This document shows, piece after piece, positions 6,850-13,715 of a stretch of 13,922 nt of DNA. Position 1 is the stretch's first letter. Each line of letters starts with the position of its first letter. The translations under genes were made by a program, and so were the position numbers. The DNA comes from Tannerella sp. (GTDB lineage: Bacteria > Bacteroidota > Bacteroidia > Bacteroidales > Tannerellaceae): positions 1 through 13,922 of the forward strand of contig JAITPH010000200.1 of the NCBI GenBank assembly GCA_031289515.1. The letters run 5' to 3'. The notes below the pieces were generated by a model. That model did no database searches, had not been told where the DNA came from, and saw only the letters and a program-made list of their open reading frames with translations.

Positions 6850-9800
6850 TTACGTATTAAAATTGAGAATTATATTTTCAATCCATGTTCTGGCATTGAC
6901 AAAAGCCTCTATCCAGGGGGTTATTTCGTCGTTCTTTCGTTCCGGCGGATAGTAGCCGCACTGCCACGGAAAAAGGGCGCGTTCGGGATGAGGCATGATA
7001 GCGAGATGGCGACCGTCGGCAGAGCATACGCCGGCTGCCGCGTAAGGCGAGCCGTTAGGATTGGCGGGATAGCCCTCGTAGTTGTATTTGGCTACGATGT
7101 TGTATCTTTTTTCGTCGTACGGAAAGTCGAATTTCCCTTCGCCGTGAGCCACCCATGCGCCCAACTTTGCGCCGCTAAGCGAGCCTAACATGACCGAACT
7201 GTTTTTCGGTATCTCCAGACTTATGAAGCCGGATTCAAATTTATGCGAATCGTTGTGCGCCATTTTGTGCTTTTCCGGATGCTCCGGATAGAGGAGTTCG
7301 AGTTCCGCCATGAGCTGGCAACCGTTGCAGATTCCTATACTCAAGGTATCCGTGCGTCGATAAAAAGCGTCGATAGTTTGTTTGGCTTTTTCGTTATAGA
7401 GTATTCCGGCAGCCCATCCTTTTGCCGAGCCGAGAACGTCGGAATTTGAGAATCCGCCGCAGAAAGCAATGAAATTTACGTCTTCAAGCGTCTCGCGACC
7501 CGAGGCGAGGTCGGTCATGTGAACGTCTTTTACATCGAAACCGGCAAGGTACAGTATATAAGCCGTTTCGCGCTCGCACTGACTGCCTTTTTCGCGAATC
7601 ACCGCCGCTCTGACGCCGCTTCGCTTGCGTCTGTTCGCCGTCAGACCGTATTGCTTGAGCTTTCCCTTGAAATCTTTTGGATACTTGTATTCCAAAGGCT
7701 GCAACTTGTAGTTCTCGAAGCGATTGCCTGCACATTCGTTGCCGCTTTGGCGCATATCGAGCAAATACGACGATTTAAACCATACGTCGCGCATATAGTC
7801 GATGCCGATATGATATTGCGCTTCATCTTTGGTTATCAGGATATGACGCTCGTTCGCGGGCTTCCCTATACATGCAAAGCCCACGCCTGACGTTTGCATG
7901 AGTTTTTCGAACGCGTTCTTTTCTCTTGTCTGAACTATGACGCCCGGATTCTCGGCAAACAATATTTTTATTATATCCGTTTCAGCCAGTACGTCGAAGT
8001 CGATTTCCAATCCGCCGTCTACGTTCGAAAAGCACATTTCAAGAAGGGTCGTTATCATGCCGCCTGCCGAAATATCGTGTCCGGCAAGTATCAAGTCCTT
8101 GTTTATTGCCTCCTGTATTGCATTGAAAGCGTCGGCAAAATATGTCGAATCCCTGACGGTAGGAGCATCGACGCCGATTTTGCCCAATGTCTGTACAAAC
8201 GCCGACCCGCCAAGTTTCATTTCGTCGAAAGAGAAATCTATATAATAAATGTACGCGCGACGGTCGTTAGATAGCACAGGCGAAACTATCTTCCTGATAT
8301 TGCCGACTTCGCCGGCCGCCGATATTATCACCGTTCCCGGCGACAGGACTTTATCTTTGCCGTAATTTTGCGTCATCGACAGCGAATCCTTGCCGGTCGG
8401 GATGTTTATTCCAAGTTCGCAGGCAAAGTCGGACGCGGCTTTTACGGCTTTATAAAAGCGGGCGTCTTCGCCTTTGTTGCGGCAGGGCCACATCCAGTTG
8501 GCACTTAGCGAAACGCTTTTCAGCTGTTCCGTTAACGGAGCGAAGACGATATTCGTCAGCGCTTCGGCGATAGCCATTACCGAGCCTGCCGCAGGGTCGA
8601 TGAGCGCTACTTGCGGAGCATGTCCGATAGAAGTGGCCATTCCCGCTTTGCCGCGATAGTCGAGGGCGACGGCGCCAAGGTCGCTTAGCGGCAGTTGCAG
8701 CCTGCCCTGACATTGCTGGCGGGCGATACGGCCTGTTACGGAGCGGTCTACCTTGTTGGTAAGCCAGTCTTTGCAGGCGACGGCTTCGAGTTGCAAGACG
8801 TTTTCAAGGTAGTAATGAAGCTCGGACGCCTTGTATCCGGCGGGCGAGTATACCTCTTCGACCGTCAGGTCTTCCATGACCGTGCGGGGCGGCTTGCCGA
8901 ACATGTATTCCAGTTTTATATCAATAGGCTTTTCGCCGTTTTTCTGTTCAAAGACAAAATCCATGTCGCCGGTCGTTTCGCCTACGACGTACATTGGAGC
9001 GCGCTCGCGGTCGGCTATTCTGCGCAGGCGTTCGGCGTCTTTTTCCTCGATTAGCAAGCCCATGCGTTCCTGACTTTCATTGCCGATGATTTCCTTTGCC
9101 GAAAGCGTCGGGTCGCCTATCGGCAATTCCGACATGTCGATGTGTCCGCCGGTCGATTCCACCAGCTCCGACAGACAGTTGAGGTGTCCGCCTGCGCCGT
9201 GGTCGTGGATGGAAATTATTGGATTGCTGTCCGATTCGGCAATACTTCTGATGACGTTTGCAACACGTCTCTGCATTTCGGGATTGGCGCGCTGGACGGC
9301 GTTCAGTTCTATGCCGCTTGTATACTGTCCGGTGTTCACCGACGACACCGCGCCGCCTCCCATGCCGATGCGGTAATTGTCTCCGCCGAGTATAACGACT
9401 TTCTCATGCGGCTTGGGGTCGCCTTTCAATGCGTCGCGCCTGTTGGCGAATCCGACGCCTCCGGCAAGCATTATCACCTTGTCGTAAGCATACTGTTTGT
9501 CGTTTTCGGCATGCTCGAAAGTGAGAAGCGAGCCGCAAATCAGGGGCTGTCCGAAAAAGTTTCCGAAGTCCGAAGCGCCGTTCGAGGCTTTTATCAGTAT
9601 CTGTTCCGGCGTCTGGTAAAGCCATTTTCGCGGGTCGAGGATGCTTTCCCATTCGCGTCCTTCTTCGGTGCGCGGGTACGCGGTCATGTAGACGGCTGTT
9701 CCCGCAAGCGGAAGCGACGCTTTTCCGCCTCCCAGACGGTCGCGTATCTCGCCTCCGGAGCCGGTCGCCGCTCCGTTGAAAGGCTCTACCGTAGTCGGGA

Positions 9801-10551
9801 AATTGTGCGTCTCGGCTTTGAGCGACAAGACGGAATGTATCTTTTTTGTTGCGTAATAGTCCGGCCTGTCGCCCGATTTCGGCGCAAACTGCTCTATCGT
9901 GGGTCCGTCGTTGAACGCGACGTTGTCCTTGTATGCCGACAGCAACCTGTTGGGATTGACGGCCGACGTCTTTTTTATCATGGCGAAAAGCGAACTTTCC
10001 ATTTCCTTTCCGTCGATGACGAAAACGCCGTTGAATATTTTATGGCGGCAATGTTCCGAATTGACCTGCGAGAAGCCGAATACCTCGCTGTCGGTCAGCT
10101 TGCGGTCGAGCTTTTTGCCGACGCCGTTCAGGTAGTTTACTTCCTCGCTGCTCAGGGCAAGTCCTTCTTCCCTGTTGTACACCGCTATATCGTCGATGTA
10201 TACTATCGGGTCGGGCTTTTTGTCTACCGAGAAAATATTCTGACCCAGACCGTCGTAGACATGCTGAAGCATCGGGTCGTATTTCGCCTCGCCGGACGGC
10301 GCCGGGAAGTATTCCTCGATGCGCGAAATGCCTGTCAGACCCATGTTCTGGGTTATTTCGACCGCGTTTGTGCTCCACGGAGTTATCATTTCGCGGCGCG
10401 GGCCAACGTACCGGCCCTCTATGTCGTGCGACTTTACCGGTTTTGCGCCGCTGAAAAGCCATACCAGTTTATCCGTATCCACCGGACTCAACTCTGACGC
10501 AGATTCCACTGCCAGCGTTGCTTTTGACGAAGATTGAAAAAAATAAATCAT
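6850..10551 (-). CDS. purL: Phosphoribosylformylglycinamidine synthase (FGAM synthase)
   Basis: Cytoplasmic enzyme for the fourth step of de novo purine synthesis: FGAR, ATP and glutamine give FGAM, ADP, phosphate and glutamate. It is the large fused form (1233 residues; E. coli PurL is near 1295) with all parts present. There is an N-terminal PurS-like region (about 1-150), then FGFSQVNSEHCRHKIFNG (158-175), the substrate-binding KAETHNFPTTVEPFNGAATG (245-264) with GGEIRD, repeated ATP-cone halves with DGGLEI-type and HDISAGG motifs, and a C-terminal class I glutamine amidotransferase (about 979-1233). The glutaminase triad is visible: nucleophile C1075 in GICNGC, and H1188 and E1190 in MPHPER. 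No frameshift is seen. Start ATG 10551 follows a near-consensus promoter, and no other purine gene is adjacent in this window. Confidence 0.97.
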   Translation of the reverse strand: MIYFFQSSSKATLAVESASELSPVDTDKLVWLFSGAKPVKSHDIEGRYVGPRREMITPWSTNAVEITQNMGLTGISRIEEYFPAPSGEAKYDPMLQHVYDGLGQNIFSVDKKPDPIVYIDDIAVYNREEGLALSSEEVNYLNGVGKKLDRKLTDSEVFGFSQVNSEHCRHKIFNGVFVIDGKEMESSLFAMIKKTSAVNPNRLLSAYKDNVAFNDGPTIEQFAPKSGDRPDYYATKKIHSVLSLKAETHNFPTTVEPFNGAATGSGGEIRDRLGGGKASLPLAGTAVYMTAYPRTEEGREWESILDPRKWLYQTPEQILIKASNGASDFGNFFGQPLICGSLLTFEHAENDKQYAYDKVIMLAGGVGFANRRDALKGDPKPHEKVVILGGDNYRIGMGGGAVSSVNTGQYTSGIELNAVQRANPEMQRRVANVIRSIAESDSNPIISIHDHGAGGHLNCLSELVESTGGHIDMSELPIGDPTLSAKEIIGNESQERMGLLIEEKDAERLRRIADRERAPMYVVGETTGDMDFVFEQKNGEKPIDIKLEYMFGKPPRTVMEDLTVEEVYSPAGYKASELHYYLENVLQLEAVACKDWLTNKVDRSVTGRIARQQCQGRLQLPLSDLGAVALDYRGKAGMATSIGHAPQVALIDPAAGSVMAIAEALTNIVFAPLTEQLKSVSLSANWMWPCRNKGEDARFYKAVKAASDFACELGINIPTGKDSLSMTQNYGKDKVLSPGTVIISAAGEVGNIRKIVSPVLSNDRRAYIYYIDFSFDEMKLGGSAFVQTLGKIGVDAPTVRDSTYFADAFNAIQEAINKDLILAGHDISAGGMITTLLEMCFSNVDGGLEIDFDVLAETDIIKILFAENPGVIVQTREKNAFEKLMQTSGVGFACIGKPANERHILITKDEAQYHIGIDYMRDVWFKSSYLLDMRQSGNECAGNRFENYKLQPLEYKYPKDFKGKLKQYGLTANRRKRSGVRAAVIREKGSQCERETAYILYLAGFDVKDVHMTDLASGRETLEDVNFIAFCGGFSNSDVLGSAKGWAAGILYNEKAKQTIDAFYRRTDTLSIGICNGCQLMAELELLYPEHPEKHKMAHNDSHKFESGFISLEIPKNSSVMLGSLSGAKLGAWVAHGEGKFDFPYDEKRYNIVAKYNYEGYPANPNGSPYAAAGVCSADGRHLAIMPHPERALFPWQCGYYPPERKNDEITPWIEAFVNARTWIENIILNFNT

Positions 10552-10574
10552 ACTGTTTTTTCTGTTTTACGCCT

Positions 10575-10605
10575 CAAAGATAATGCAAGTTGAGCGCTTT
10601 ACAAA
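10575..10605 (-). promoter_or_regulatory. Bacteroidetes-type promoter of purL
   Basis: On the minus strand, TTTG (10602-10605) is followed after 19 bases by TATCTTTG (10575-10582). Both boxes and the spacing match the Bacteroidetes primary-sigma consensus (TTTG, 19-21 bases, TAnnTTTG). The -7 box ends 23 bases before the purL ATG, giving a short leader. I see no purine riboswitch or operator palindrome in the leader. Confidence 0.8.
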
Positions 10606-10646
10606 AAAATGTATATAAAAAATAGAATAAATATATGGAATAAAAA

Positions 10647-10678
10647 TTTGCATCAAAGAGGATAATGTTTTAAATTTG
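10647..10678 (+). promoter_or_regulatory. Bacteroidetes-type promoter of the LysE-family gene
   Basis: TTTG (10647-10650), a 20-base spacer, and TAAATTTG (10671-10678) match both consensus boxes exactly. Only 12 bases separate the -7 box from the ATG at 10691, so the transcript would have a leader of perhaps four to eight bases, close to leaderless. It lies back to back with the purL promoter, with about 40 bases between the two -33 boxes. Confidence 0.8.
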
Positions 10679-10690
10679 TGGCGTTAAACT

Positions 10691-11317
10691 ATGGTAGAAT
10701 TGTTTTATACAGGGATAATTATCGGCCTGTTAGTCTCGTCGCCAATGGGACCTATAGGCATGTTGTGCATCCAGCGGACACTGGCCAAGGGACATTTGTC
10801 GGGCTTCGTTTCCGGTATGGGAGCGGCTTTGTCGGATTTGCTTTATGCAACCGCCACGGGTCTCTTCATGGGTCTTATCGTGAATTTCGTCGAGGCTCAC
10901 CAGCGTCCTTTGCAGATTTTCGGAAGCATTGTCATGGTCATTTTCGGCTATTACATCTTCAAAAGCAATCCGGTGAAGACGCTGCAAAAAAATCAGGAAC
11001 AGCGGCAAACGCTCCTTCAGGACTTCGGGACGGCGTTCCTGCTTACTTTCAGCAATGTGCTTATAGTTTTTCTTTTTATCGGTCTGTATGCGCAGTTCGG
11101 CTTTTTATTGCCCGAACACTCGATTCAGACAACGGTTTCGGGTCTGGCGGGCGTTTTTGTCGGAGCTGTCGCGTGGTGGCTGTTTATTACCTTCGTCGTT
11201 TCGCTTATGCGCAGCTGGTTTAATATCAGGGGACTGAAAGTTTTTAATAGAATTGTAGGCTCTGTTATCATTATTTTGTCTATCTTTGGTCTCGTTTCTT
11301 TCTATTGGTTTTATTAA
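10691..11317 (+). CDS. LysE/RhtB-family amino-acid exporter-like membrane protein
   Basis: Predicted inner-membrane exporter of 208 residues with about six hydrophobic helices, the size and topology of the LysE family. The N-terminal helix carries the family mark SSPMGPIGMLCIQRTLAKG (16-34), followed by GFVSGMGAALSDLLYA, and a second half begins with FLLTFSNVLIVFLFIGLYA, as expected for the inverted-repeat fold. A strongly charged loop (NPVKTLQKNQEQRQTLLQ) separates the halves. The family exports amino acids or other small solutes; the substrate cannot be inferred here. The start at 10691 is supported by the conserved spacing from the N-terminus to the PMGP motif; a GTG or ATG further upstream would fall inside the promoter. 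The next gene begins 15 bases after its stop, so the two probably form an operon. Confidence 0.88.
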   Translation: MVELFYTGIIIGLLVSSPMGPIGMLCIQRTLAKGHLSGFVSGMGAALSDLLYATATGLFMGLIVNFVEAHQRPLQIFGSIVMVIFGYYIFKSNPVKTLQKNQEQRQTLLQDFGTAFLLTFSNVLIVFLFIGLYAQFGFLLPEHSIQTTVSGLAGVFVGAVAWWLFITFVVSLMRSWFNIRGLKVFNRIVGSVIIILSIFGLVSFYWFY

Positions 11318-11332
11318 TATACATATAATTAA

Positions 11333-12277
11333 ATGCTTATGAGAACTTTTTTGAAATTGTTTATTGTTTTGTCGCTTGTGACGGGTGTTGCGGGCTGCAC
11401 GTCTACGGACAGAAAAAAAGGCGGTGAAGCGCCTGCGAAAAGAATGCCGAGAAATTTTGAGAGGCCAAAGCCGCCTGTATTGCTGACCAATACACGTGAA
11501 CAGGCAGAATACATAATCACTCACTATTGGGATAATTTTGACTTTACGGATACGATGTACTGTCATGCGCCGGCGATTACGGAGCAGGCTTTCGTCGATT
11601 TCCTGTCCATCTTCCAGTATGCTTCATACGAGAAGGTGACGGACGGAGTGAGGAAACTGATGCAGGCTGCCGAGGTGGACAGCGTCATGTTCGGCTATTT
11701 CTGCCGCGAAGCCGAACGATACCTTTACGAGCCTAACTCGGCTTTGCGCAACGACGAATACTTCATTCCCTTTCTGGAGCAGATGGTCGTGACAAAACGC
11801 CTGAGCGACGACAACAAGATACGTCCCGCCTACATGCTCCTCCTTGCGCACAAGAACAGGCCCGGCGCGTTGGCCAACGACCTTGAATACACGCTGGCTT
11901 CGGGGCAGAAGGGTCGGCTGTACAATATCAAGTCGGACTATCTGCTGCTGATGTTCTACAATCCGGGATGCAAGGAATGCCGGCAGACGATGGCCGAAAT
12001 CGACAATACGGCGTCCATCACGGCGGCGATAAATGCAGGGAAACTGAAGGTGCTGGCAGTTTATCCGGACGAAAATCTGGATGAATGGCACGGACATCTG
12101 AAGGACGTGCCGACGTCGTGGATAAACAGCTACGACAAGATGACGGACGTCAGAAACAGGCAACTGTACGACCTGAAAGCCATTCCGACGCTCTATCTCC
12201 TCGACAAGGACAAGAAAGTAATCCTGAAAGACGTCTCGGTAGGACATATTAACGGATACCTTGAAAGTATCAAGTAG
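11333..12277 (+). CDS. DUF5106/thioredoxin-fold lipoprotein
   Basis: Predicted exported lipoprotein of 314 residues. The N-terminus is a lipoprotein signal: MLMRTFLKLF, a hydrophobic core, then the lipobox TGVAGC with lipid-bearing C22. A low-complexity linker rich in K, P and R follows (about 25-48). Residues about 55-190 match the Bacteroidetes DUF5106 region as I remember it (AEYIITHYWDNFDFTDT, then TEQAFVDF). The C-terminal part (about 190-314) is thioredoxin-like, with LLLMFYNPGCKEC containing a CxxC pair (C213, C216) and the cis-proline segment LKAIPTLYLLD. It may be a TlpA/ResA-like thiol-disulfide protein anchored at the membrane; the target is unknown. An alternative start at 11339 drops two residues and keeps the signal peptide. 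It lies 15 bases after the exporter gene, probably in the same transcript. No clear terminator follows. Confidence 0.88.
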   Translation: MLMRTFLKLFIVLSLVTGVAGCTSTDRKKGGEAPAKRMPRNFERPKPPVLLTNTREQAEYIITHYWDNFDFTDTMYCHAPAITEQAFVDFLSIFQYASYEKVTDGVRKLMQAAEVDSVMFGYFCREAERYLYEPNSALRNDEYFIPFLEQMVVTKRLSDDNKIRPAYMLLLAHKNRPGALANDLEYTLASGQKGRLYNIKSDYLLLMFYNPGCKECRQTMAEIDNTASITAAINAGKLKVLAVYPDENLDEWHGHLKDVPTSWINSYDKMTDVRNRQLYDLKAIPTLYLLDKDKKVILKDVSVGHINGYLESIK

Positions 12278-12296
12278 ATTCTTTTGACGCGAAAGC

Positions 12297-12412
12297 CGTT
12301 CCCCATCTTTCTCCTGCCGTAGGGAACGACTTTCCCGGCGTCGAAAACCGCCCTTTTTCCACTGCAAACGACTTTTCCCTCATGGGGGAAAACCTTTCCT
12401 CCATGGAGGAAA
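12297..12412. repeat. Cluster of short palindromes in a degenerate tandem array
   Basis: Several inverted repeats sit side by side: CGTTCCC/GGGAACG (12297-12303, 12322-12328), TTTTCCC/GGGAAAA (12373-12379, 12386-12392), and a perfect 18-bp palindrome TTTCCTCCATGGAGGAAA (12395-12412). Read on the minus strand, the region repeats a loose unit of about 21-24 bases, roughly GGAGGAAA then a G/T-rich part then TTTCCC. Its translation would show recurring GKV-type steps, but there is no sign of a real protein. No T-run follows, so these are not ordinary terminators. Origin unknown. Confidence 0.6.
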
Positions 12413-12541
12413 CCGTCATTGCAAGGGAGGAAGCAATCCGGAATATTGACAATCGCCGGATTGCTTCGCAGACTCGCAATAGCGGAGGGATGTACACACA
12501 ATGAAGAGAAAACCGTACCCGGAAACCGTCATCGCGAGGGA
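12408..12541. repeat. Inverted-repeat element with a second partial copy
   Basis: A perfect 12-bp inverted repeat, GAAGCAATCCGG (12430-12441) and CCGGATTGCTTC (12456-12467), encloses 14 bases. The outer flanks, GTCATTGC on the left (12415-12422) and CGCAAT on the right, extend it imperfectly. A 21-base block at 12408-12428 recurs at 12521-12541 with two mismatches. The pattern (GTCATTGCGAGG ... GAAGCAATC ... GATTGCTTC) resembles a short intergenic repeat that I remember as widespread in bacterial genomes, so this is probably one fuller copy and one fragment. That recognition is from memory. Confidence 0.65.
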
Positions 12542-12566
12542 CGGAAACGGAGGTCTCTGTCAATTC

Positions 12567-12995
12567 TCAATTATTGACGTTCCGTTTTTCGACACTGTTG
12601 GTAGAATGTCTTTCAATGCCGTACGAAATCAGCAGTCCGGCGCCCCCGAACAATAACACCGACGCCCCGTAAGCGACCGAATGAAATTCCCTTTCCCGCC
12701 AATTATCATAATCGTACCGGCTTATGTAAAGACAGAGGAACAGTCCGACCAGAAGCCCGAATCCGATTCCCAAAAACAGGCATCCCAGTTTCAGACTTGT
12801 AAACGACCTTTTGGGAATGGTAGGAAGCAGCGAGTCGAACTGATTTTTCAGAATATTCGAATCGATAGGCGTCATGTTCTGTCCCATCCTTTCGATGATA
12901 GTCTGTCTCTCGTTCTTGCGAACGAACAGCTCAAATACCATATAGGTAAAGTAAAAAATAATACCGCATACAAGCGGCCCCATTAGAAAATCCAT
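12567..12995 (-). CDS. Small membrane protein, DUF6249-like
   Basis: Predicted inner-membrane protein of 142 residues with three hydrophobic helices (about 5-25, 69-91, 106-126). Between helices 1 and 2 lies a polar stretch with KNERQTIIERMGQN, resembling the charged ERMxxIEKG segment that follows the first helix in the Bacteroidetes DUF6249 family, where helices 2 and 3 are also glycine-rich as here (LGIGFGLLVG, LLFGGAGLLI). The family assignment is from memory and moderately sure; no function is known to me. Start ATG 12995 is the first codon before helix 1, and the region just upstream is AT-rich. In other Bacteroidetes such proteins often sit beside an extracytoplasmic sigma factor, but none is present here, so this copy may be an orphan beside a repeat-rich zone. 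Confidence 0.7.
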   Translation of the reverse strand: MDFLMGPLVCGIIFYFTYMVFELFVRKNERQTIIERMGQNMTPIDSNILKNQFDSLLPTIPKRSFTSLKLGCLFLGIGFGLLVGLFLCLYISRYDYDNWREREFHSVAYGASVLLFGGAGLLISYGIERHSTNSVEKRNVNN

Positions 12996-13111
12996 AATTT
13001 TTGTTTTTTAAAAGTTAGTAATTCAAAATATCTGCCCTTTTGACGCACGATACCTGAAACGGTTACACTTTGCCGGAAGAAAAATTTAATGATTATCCGC
13101 ATCTTGTCCTA

Positions 13112-13210
13112 ACATCTCGTAGAGATGTATCGCTCGGCAGAAAATGAATTTTACCCCTATTCTCTGCATTCCGTCAGGAATGCATCCGCTTCTACCGGAC
13201 GATGCATTCC
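13112..13210. repeat. Pair of small palindromic repeats
   Basis: Two tight perfect hairpins lie about 36 bases apart: ACATCTC-GTA-GAGATGT (13112-13128) and TGCATTCC-GTCA-GGAATGCA (13165-13184). A third half-copy, GATGCATTCC (13201-13210), has no partner arm. They resemble short palindromes that recur in many Bacteroidetes intergenic regions, but this is from memory. No coding role is apparent. Confidence 0.6.
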
Positions 13211-13263
13211 TATCTTTGCGCCAAATGACATTTATAGAAAAAGCAAGAAAGTTCTTTGAAATA

Positions 13264-13294
13264 TTGTAAAAACAGCAAGATATTGTGATCTTTG
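13264..13294 (+). promoter_or_regulatory. Possible promoter of the DUF1670 fragment
   Basis: TTG (13264-13266, in ATATTG), a 20-base spacer, then GATCTTTG (13287-13294) fit the Bacteroidetes promoter with one mismatch in the -7 box. The TTTG of the -7 box is also the first four bases of a 17-bp inverted repeat, so any transcript would start inside its left arm. The distance to the next ATG (13392) is about 97 bases. Confidence 0.4.
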
Positions 13295-13354
13295 CAGCGT
13301 GGCTTACGAAGTGTAGGCGGAGCGAAGCCGGAACGGAGTAAGCCACGCTGCAAA
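13291..13354. repeat. Perfect 17-bp inverted repeat (long hairpin)
   Basis: TTTGCAGCGTGGCTTAC (13291-13307) and its exact reverse complement (13338-13354) enclose 30 bases, which contain a smaller GGC...GCC pairing. No T-run follows, so it is not a standard terminator. It could be an extragenic palindromic element, the stabilising 5' hairpin of a transcript, or an operator. The enclosed segment is much shorter than that of known phase-variable invertible promoters in this phylum. Confidence 0.8.
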
Positions 13355-13391
13355 ACAAGTTTAATTAATAATTTTTTATTCACGATTTGTT

Positions 13392-13715
13392 ATGATAAAC
13401 AATTCTTCTATCGGTAAATGGGAACGTCTGCGTCAGAAGCAACAGGATGTTCAATTCGTCAACCAATTGCAAGCAGGAATGAACTGTTCGCCTTTCGAGG
13501 CAAAGGCAATTCCGAACTGCGTGTACGATGTGTATCAACCGTTTTTCGACAACTCGGCTTCGATGAAGCCCGGGCAAATATGCTTTGAAGTTGTGGGGGT
13601 CGAAAATTCGGCAAAGGAAAAACTTTCCGATTGCCAAATGAAAACCGTCGTGCTGACCCTGGATTCCGGATCGAACGACTTGGCTGTGCGGGAACACGAC
13701 GGTGTGATCGGTTAA
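13392..13715 (+). pseudogene. DUF1670 protein, N-terminal fragment
   Basis: The 107-codon frame matches the N-terminal half of DUF1670 proteins as I remember them: FVNQLQAGMNCSPFEAKAI, VYDVYQPFFDNSASMKPGQI, then MKTVVLTLDSGSNDLAVRE and GVIG. Full family members are more than twice this length and continue with a GLRRHR segment and an HTH-like region. Here TAA (13713-13715) falls exactly where that leucine would be. The next two codons read R-R, and skipping one base (near 13722) gives H-R. This suggests one nonsense change plus one frameshift, after which I lose the similarity. The I-P after EAKA, where relatives have a longer hydrophobic residue run, may be further decay. The function of the family is unclear to me; its downstream part looks DNA-binding. 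It might still be expressed as a short protein. Confidence 0.6.

Larger units (their letters stand above)
12996..13390. other. Noncoding repeat-rich interval
   Basis: Nearly 400 bases without a credible gene. A minus-strand frame of 90 codons (13086-13358) runs through the palindromes and looks like chance. The left 80 bases are AT-rich and presumably hold the promoter of the DUF6249-like gene, though I find no exact consensus. The rest holds two small hairpin repeats, a TATCTTTG box at 13211-13218 with no clear -33 partner, a second promoter-like sequence, and a long perfect inverted repeat, described separately. Confidence 0.6.

Noticed and set aside
9142..10497. Long plus-strand frame of 451 codons antisense to purL
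   Set aside because: It lies wholly opposite intact, motif-complete purL and its composition (rich in V, R, F, Y and A) is typical of a frame opposite a real gene; no domain recognised.
12297..12328. Terminator for the exporter-lipoprotein operon
   Set aside because: A 7-bp stem with an 18-base loop is followed by CGACTTTCCC rather than a T-run, so the evidence for an intrinsic terminator is poor.
11624..12367. Minus-strand frame of 247 codons antisense to the lipoprotein gene
   Set aside because: Opposite a gene with clear signal peptide and thioredoxin motifs; the peptide has no recognisable domain and runs into the repeat array.
12297..12480. CRISPR array
   Set aside because: The repeated units are short, degenerate and palindromic, without uniform repeats or unique spacers of constant length, and no cas gene is present.
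12193..12563. Two overlapping minus-strand frames of about 100 codons
   Set aside because: They translate through the palindrome array and dispersed repeat; the GKV-like recurrence reflects the DNA repeats, not a protein family.
13291..13354. Invertible (phase-variable) promoter
   Set aside because: The arms are long enough, but the enclosed 30 bases are far shorter than known invertible promoters, the promoter boxes lie outside or on the arm, and no invertase gene is in the window.
13086..13358. Minus-strand frame of 90 codons
   Set aside because: It passes through three palindromes and a promoter-like region; no family resemblance and no plausible start signal.
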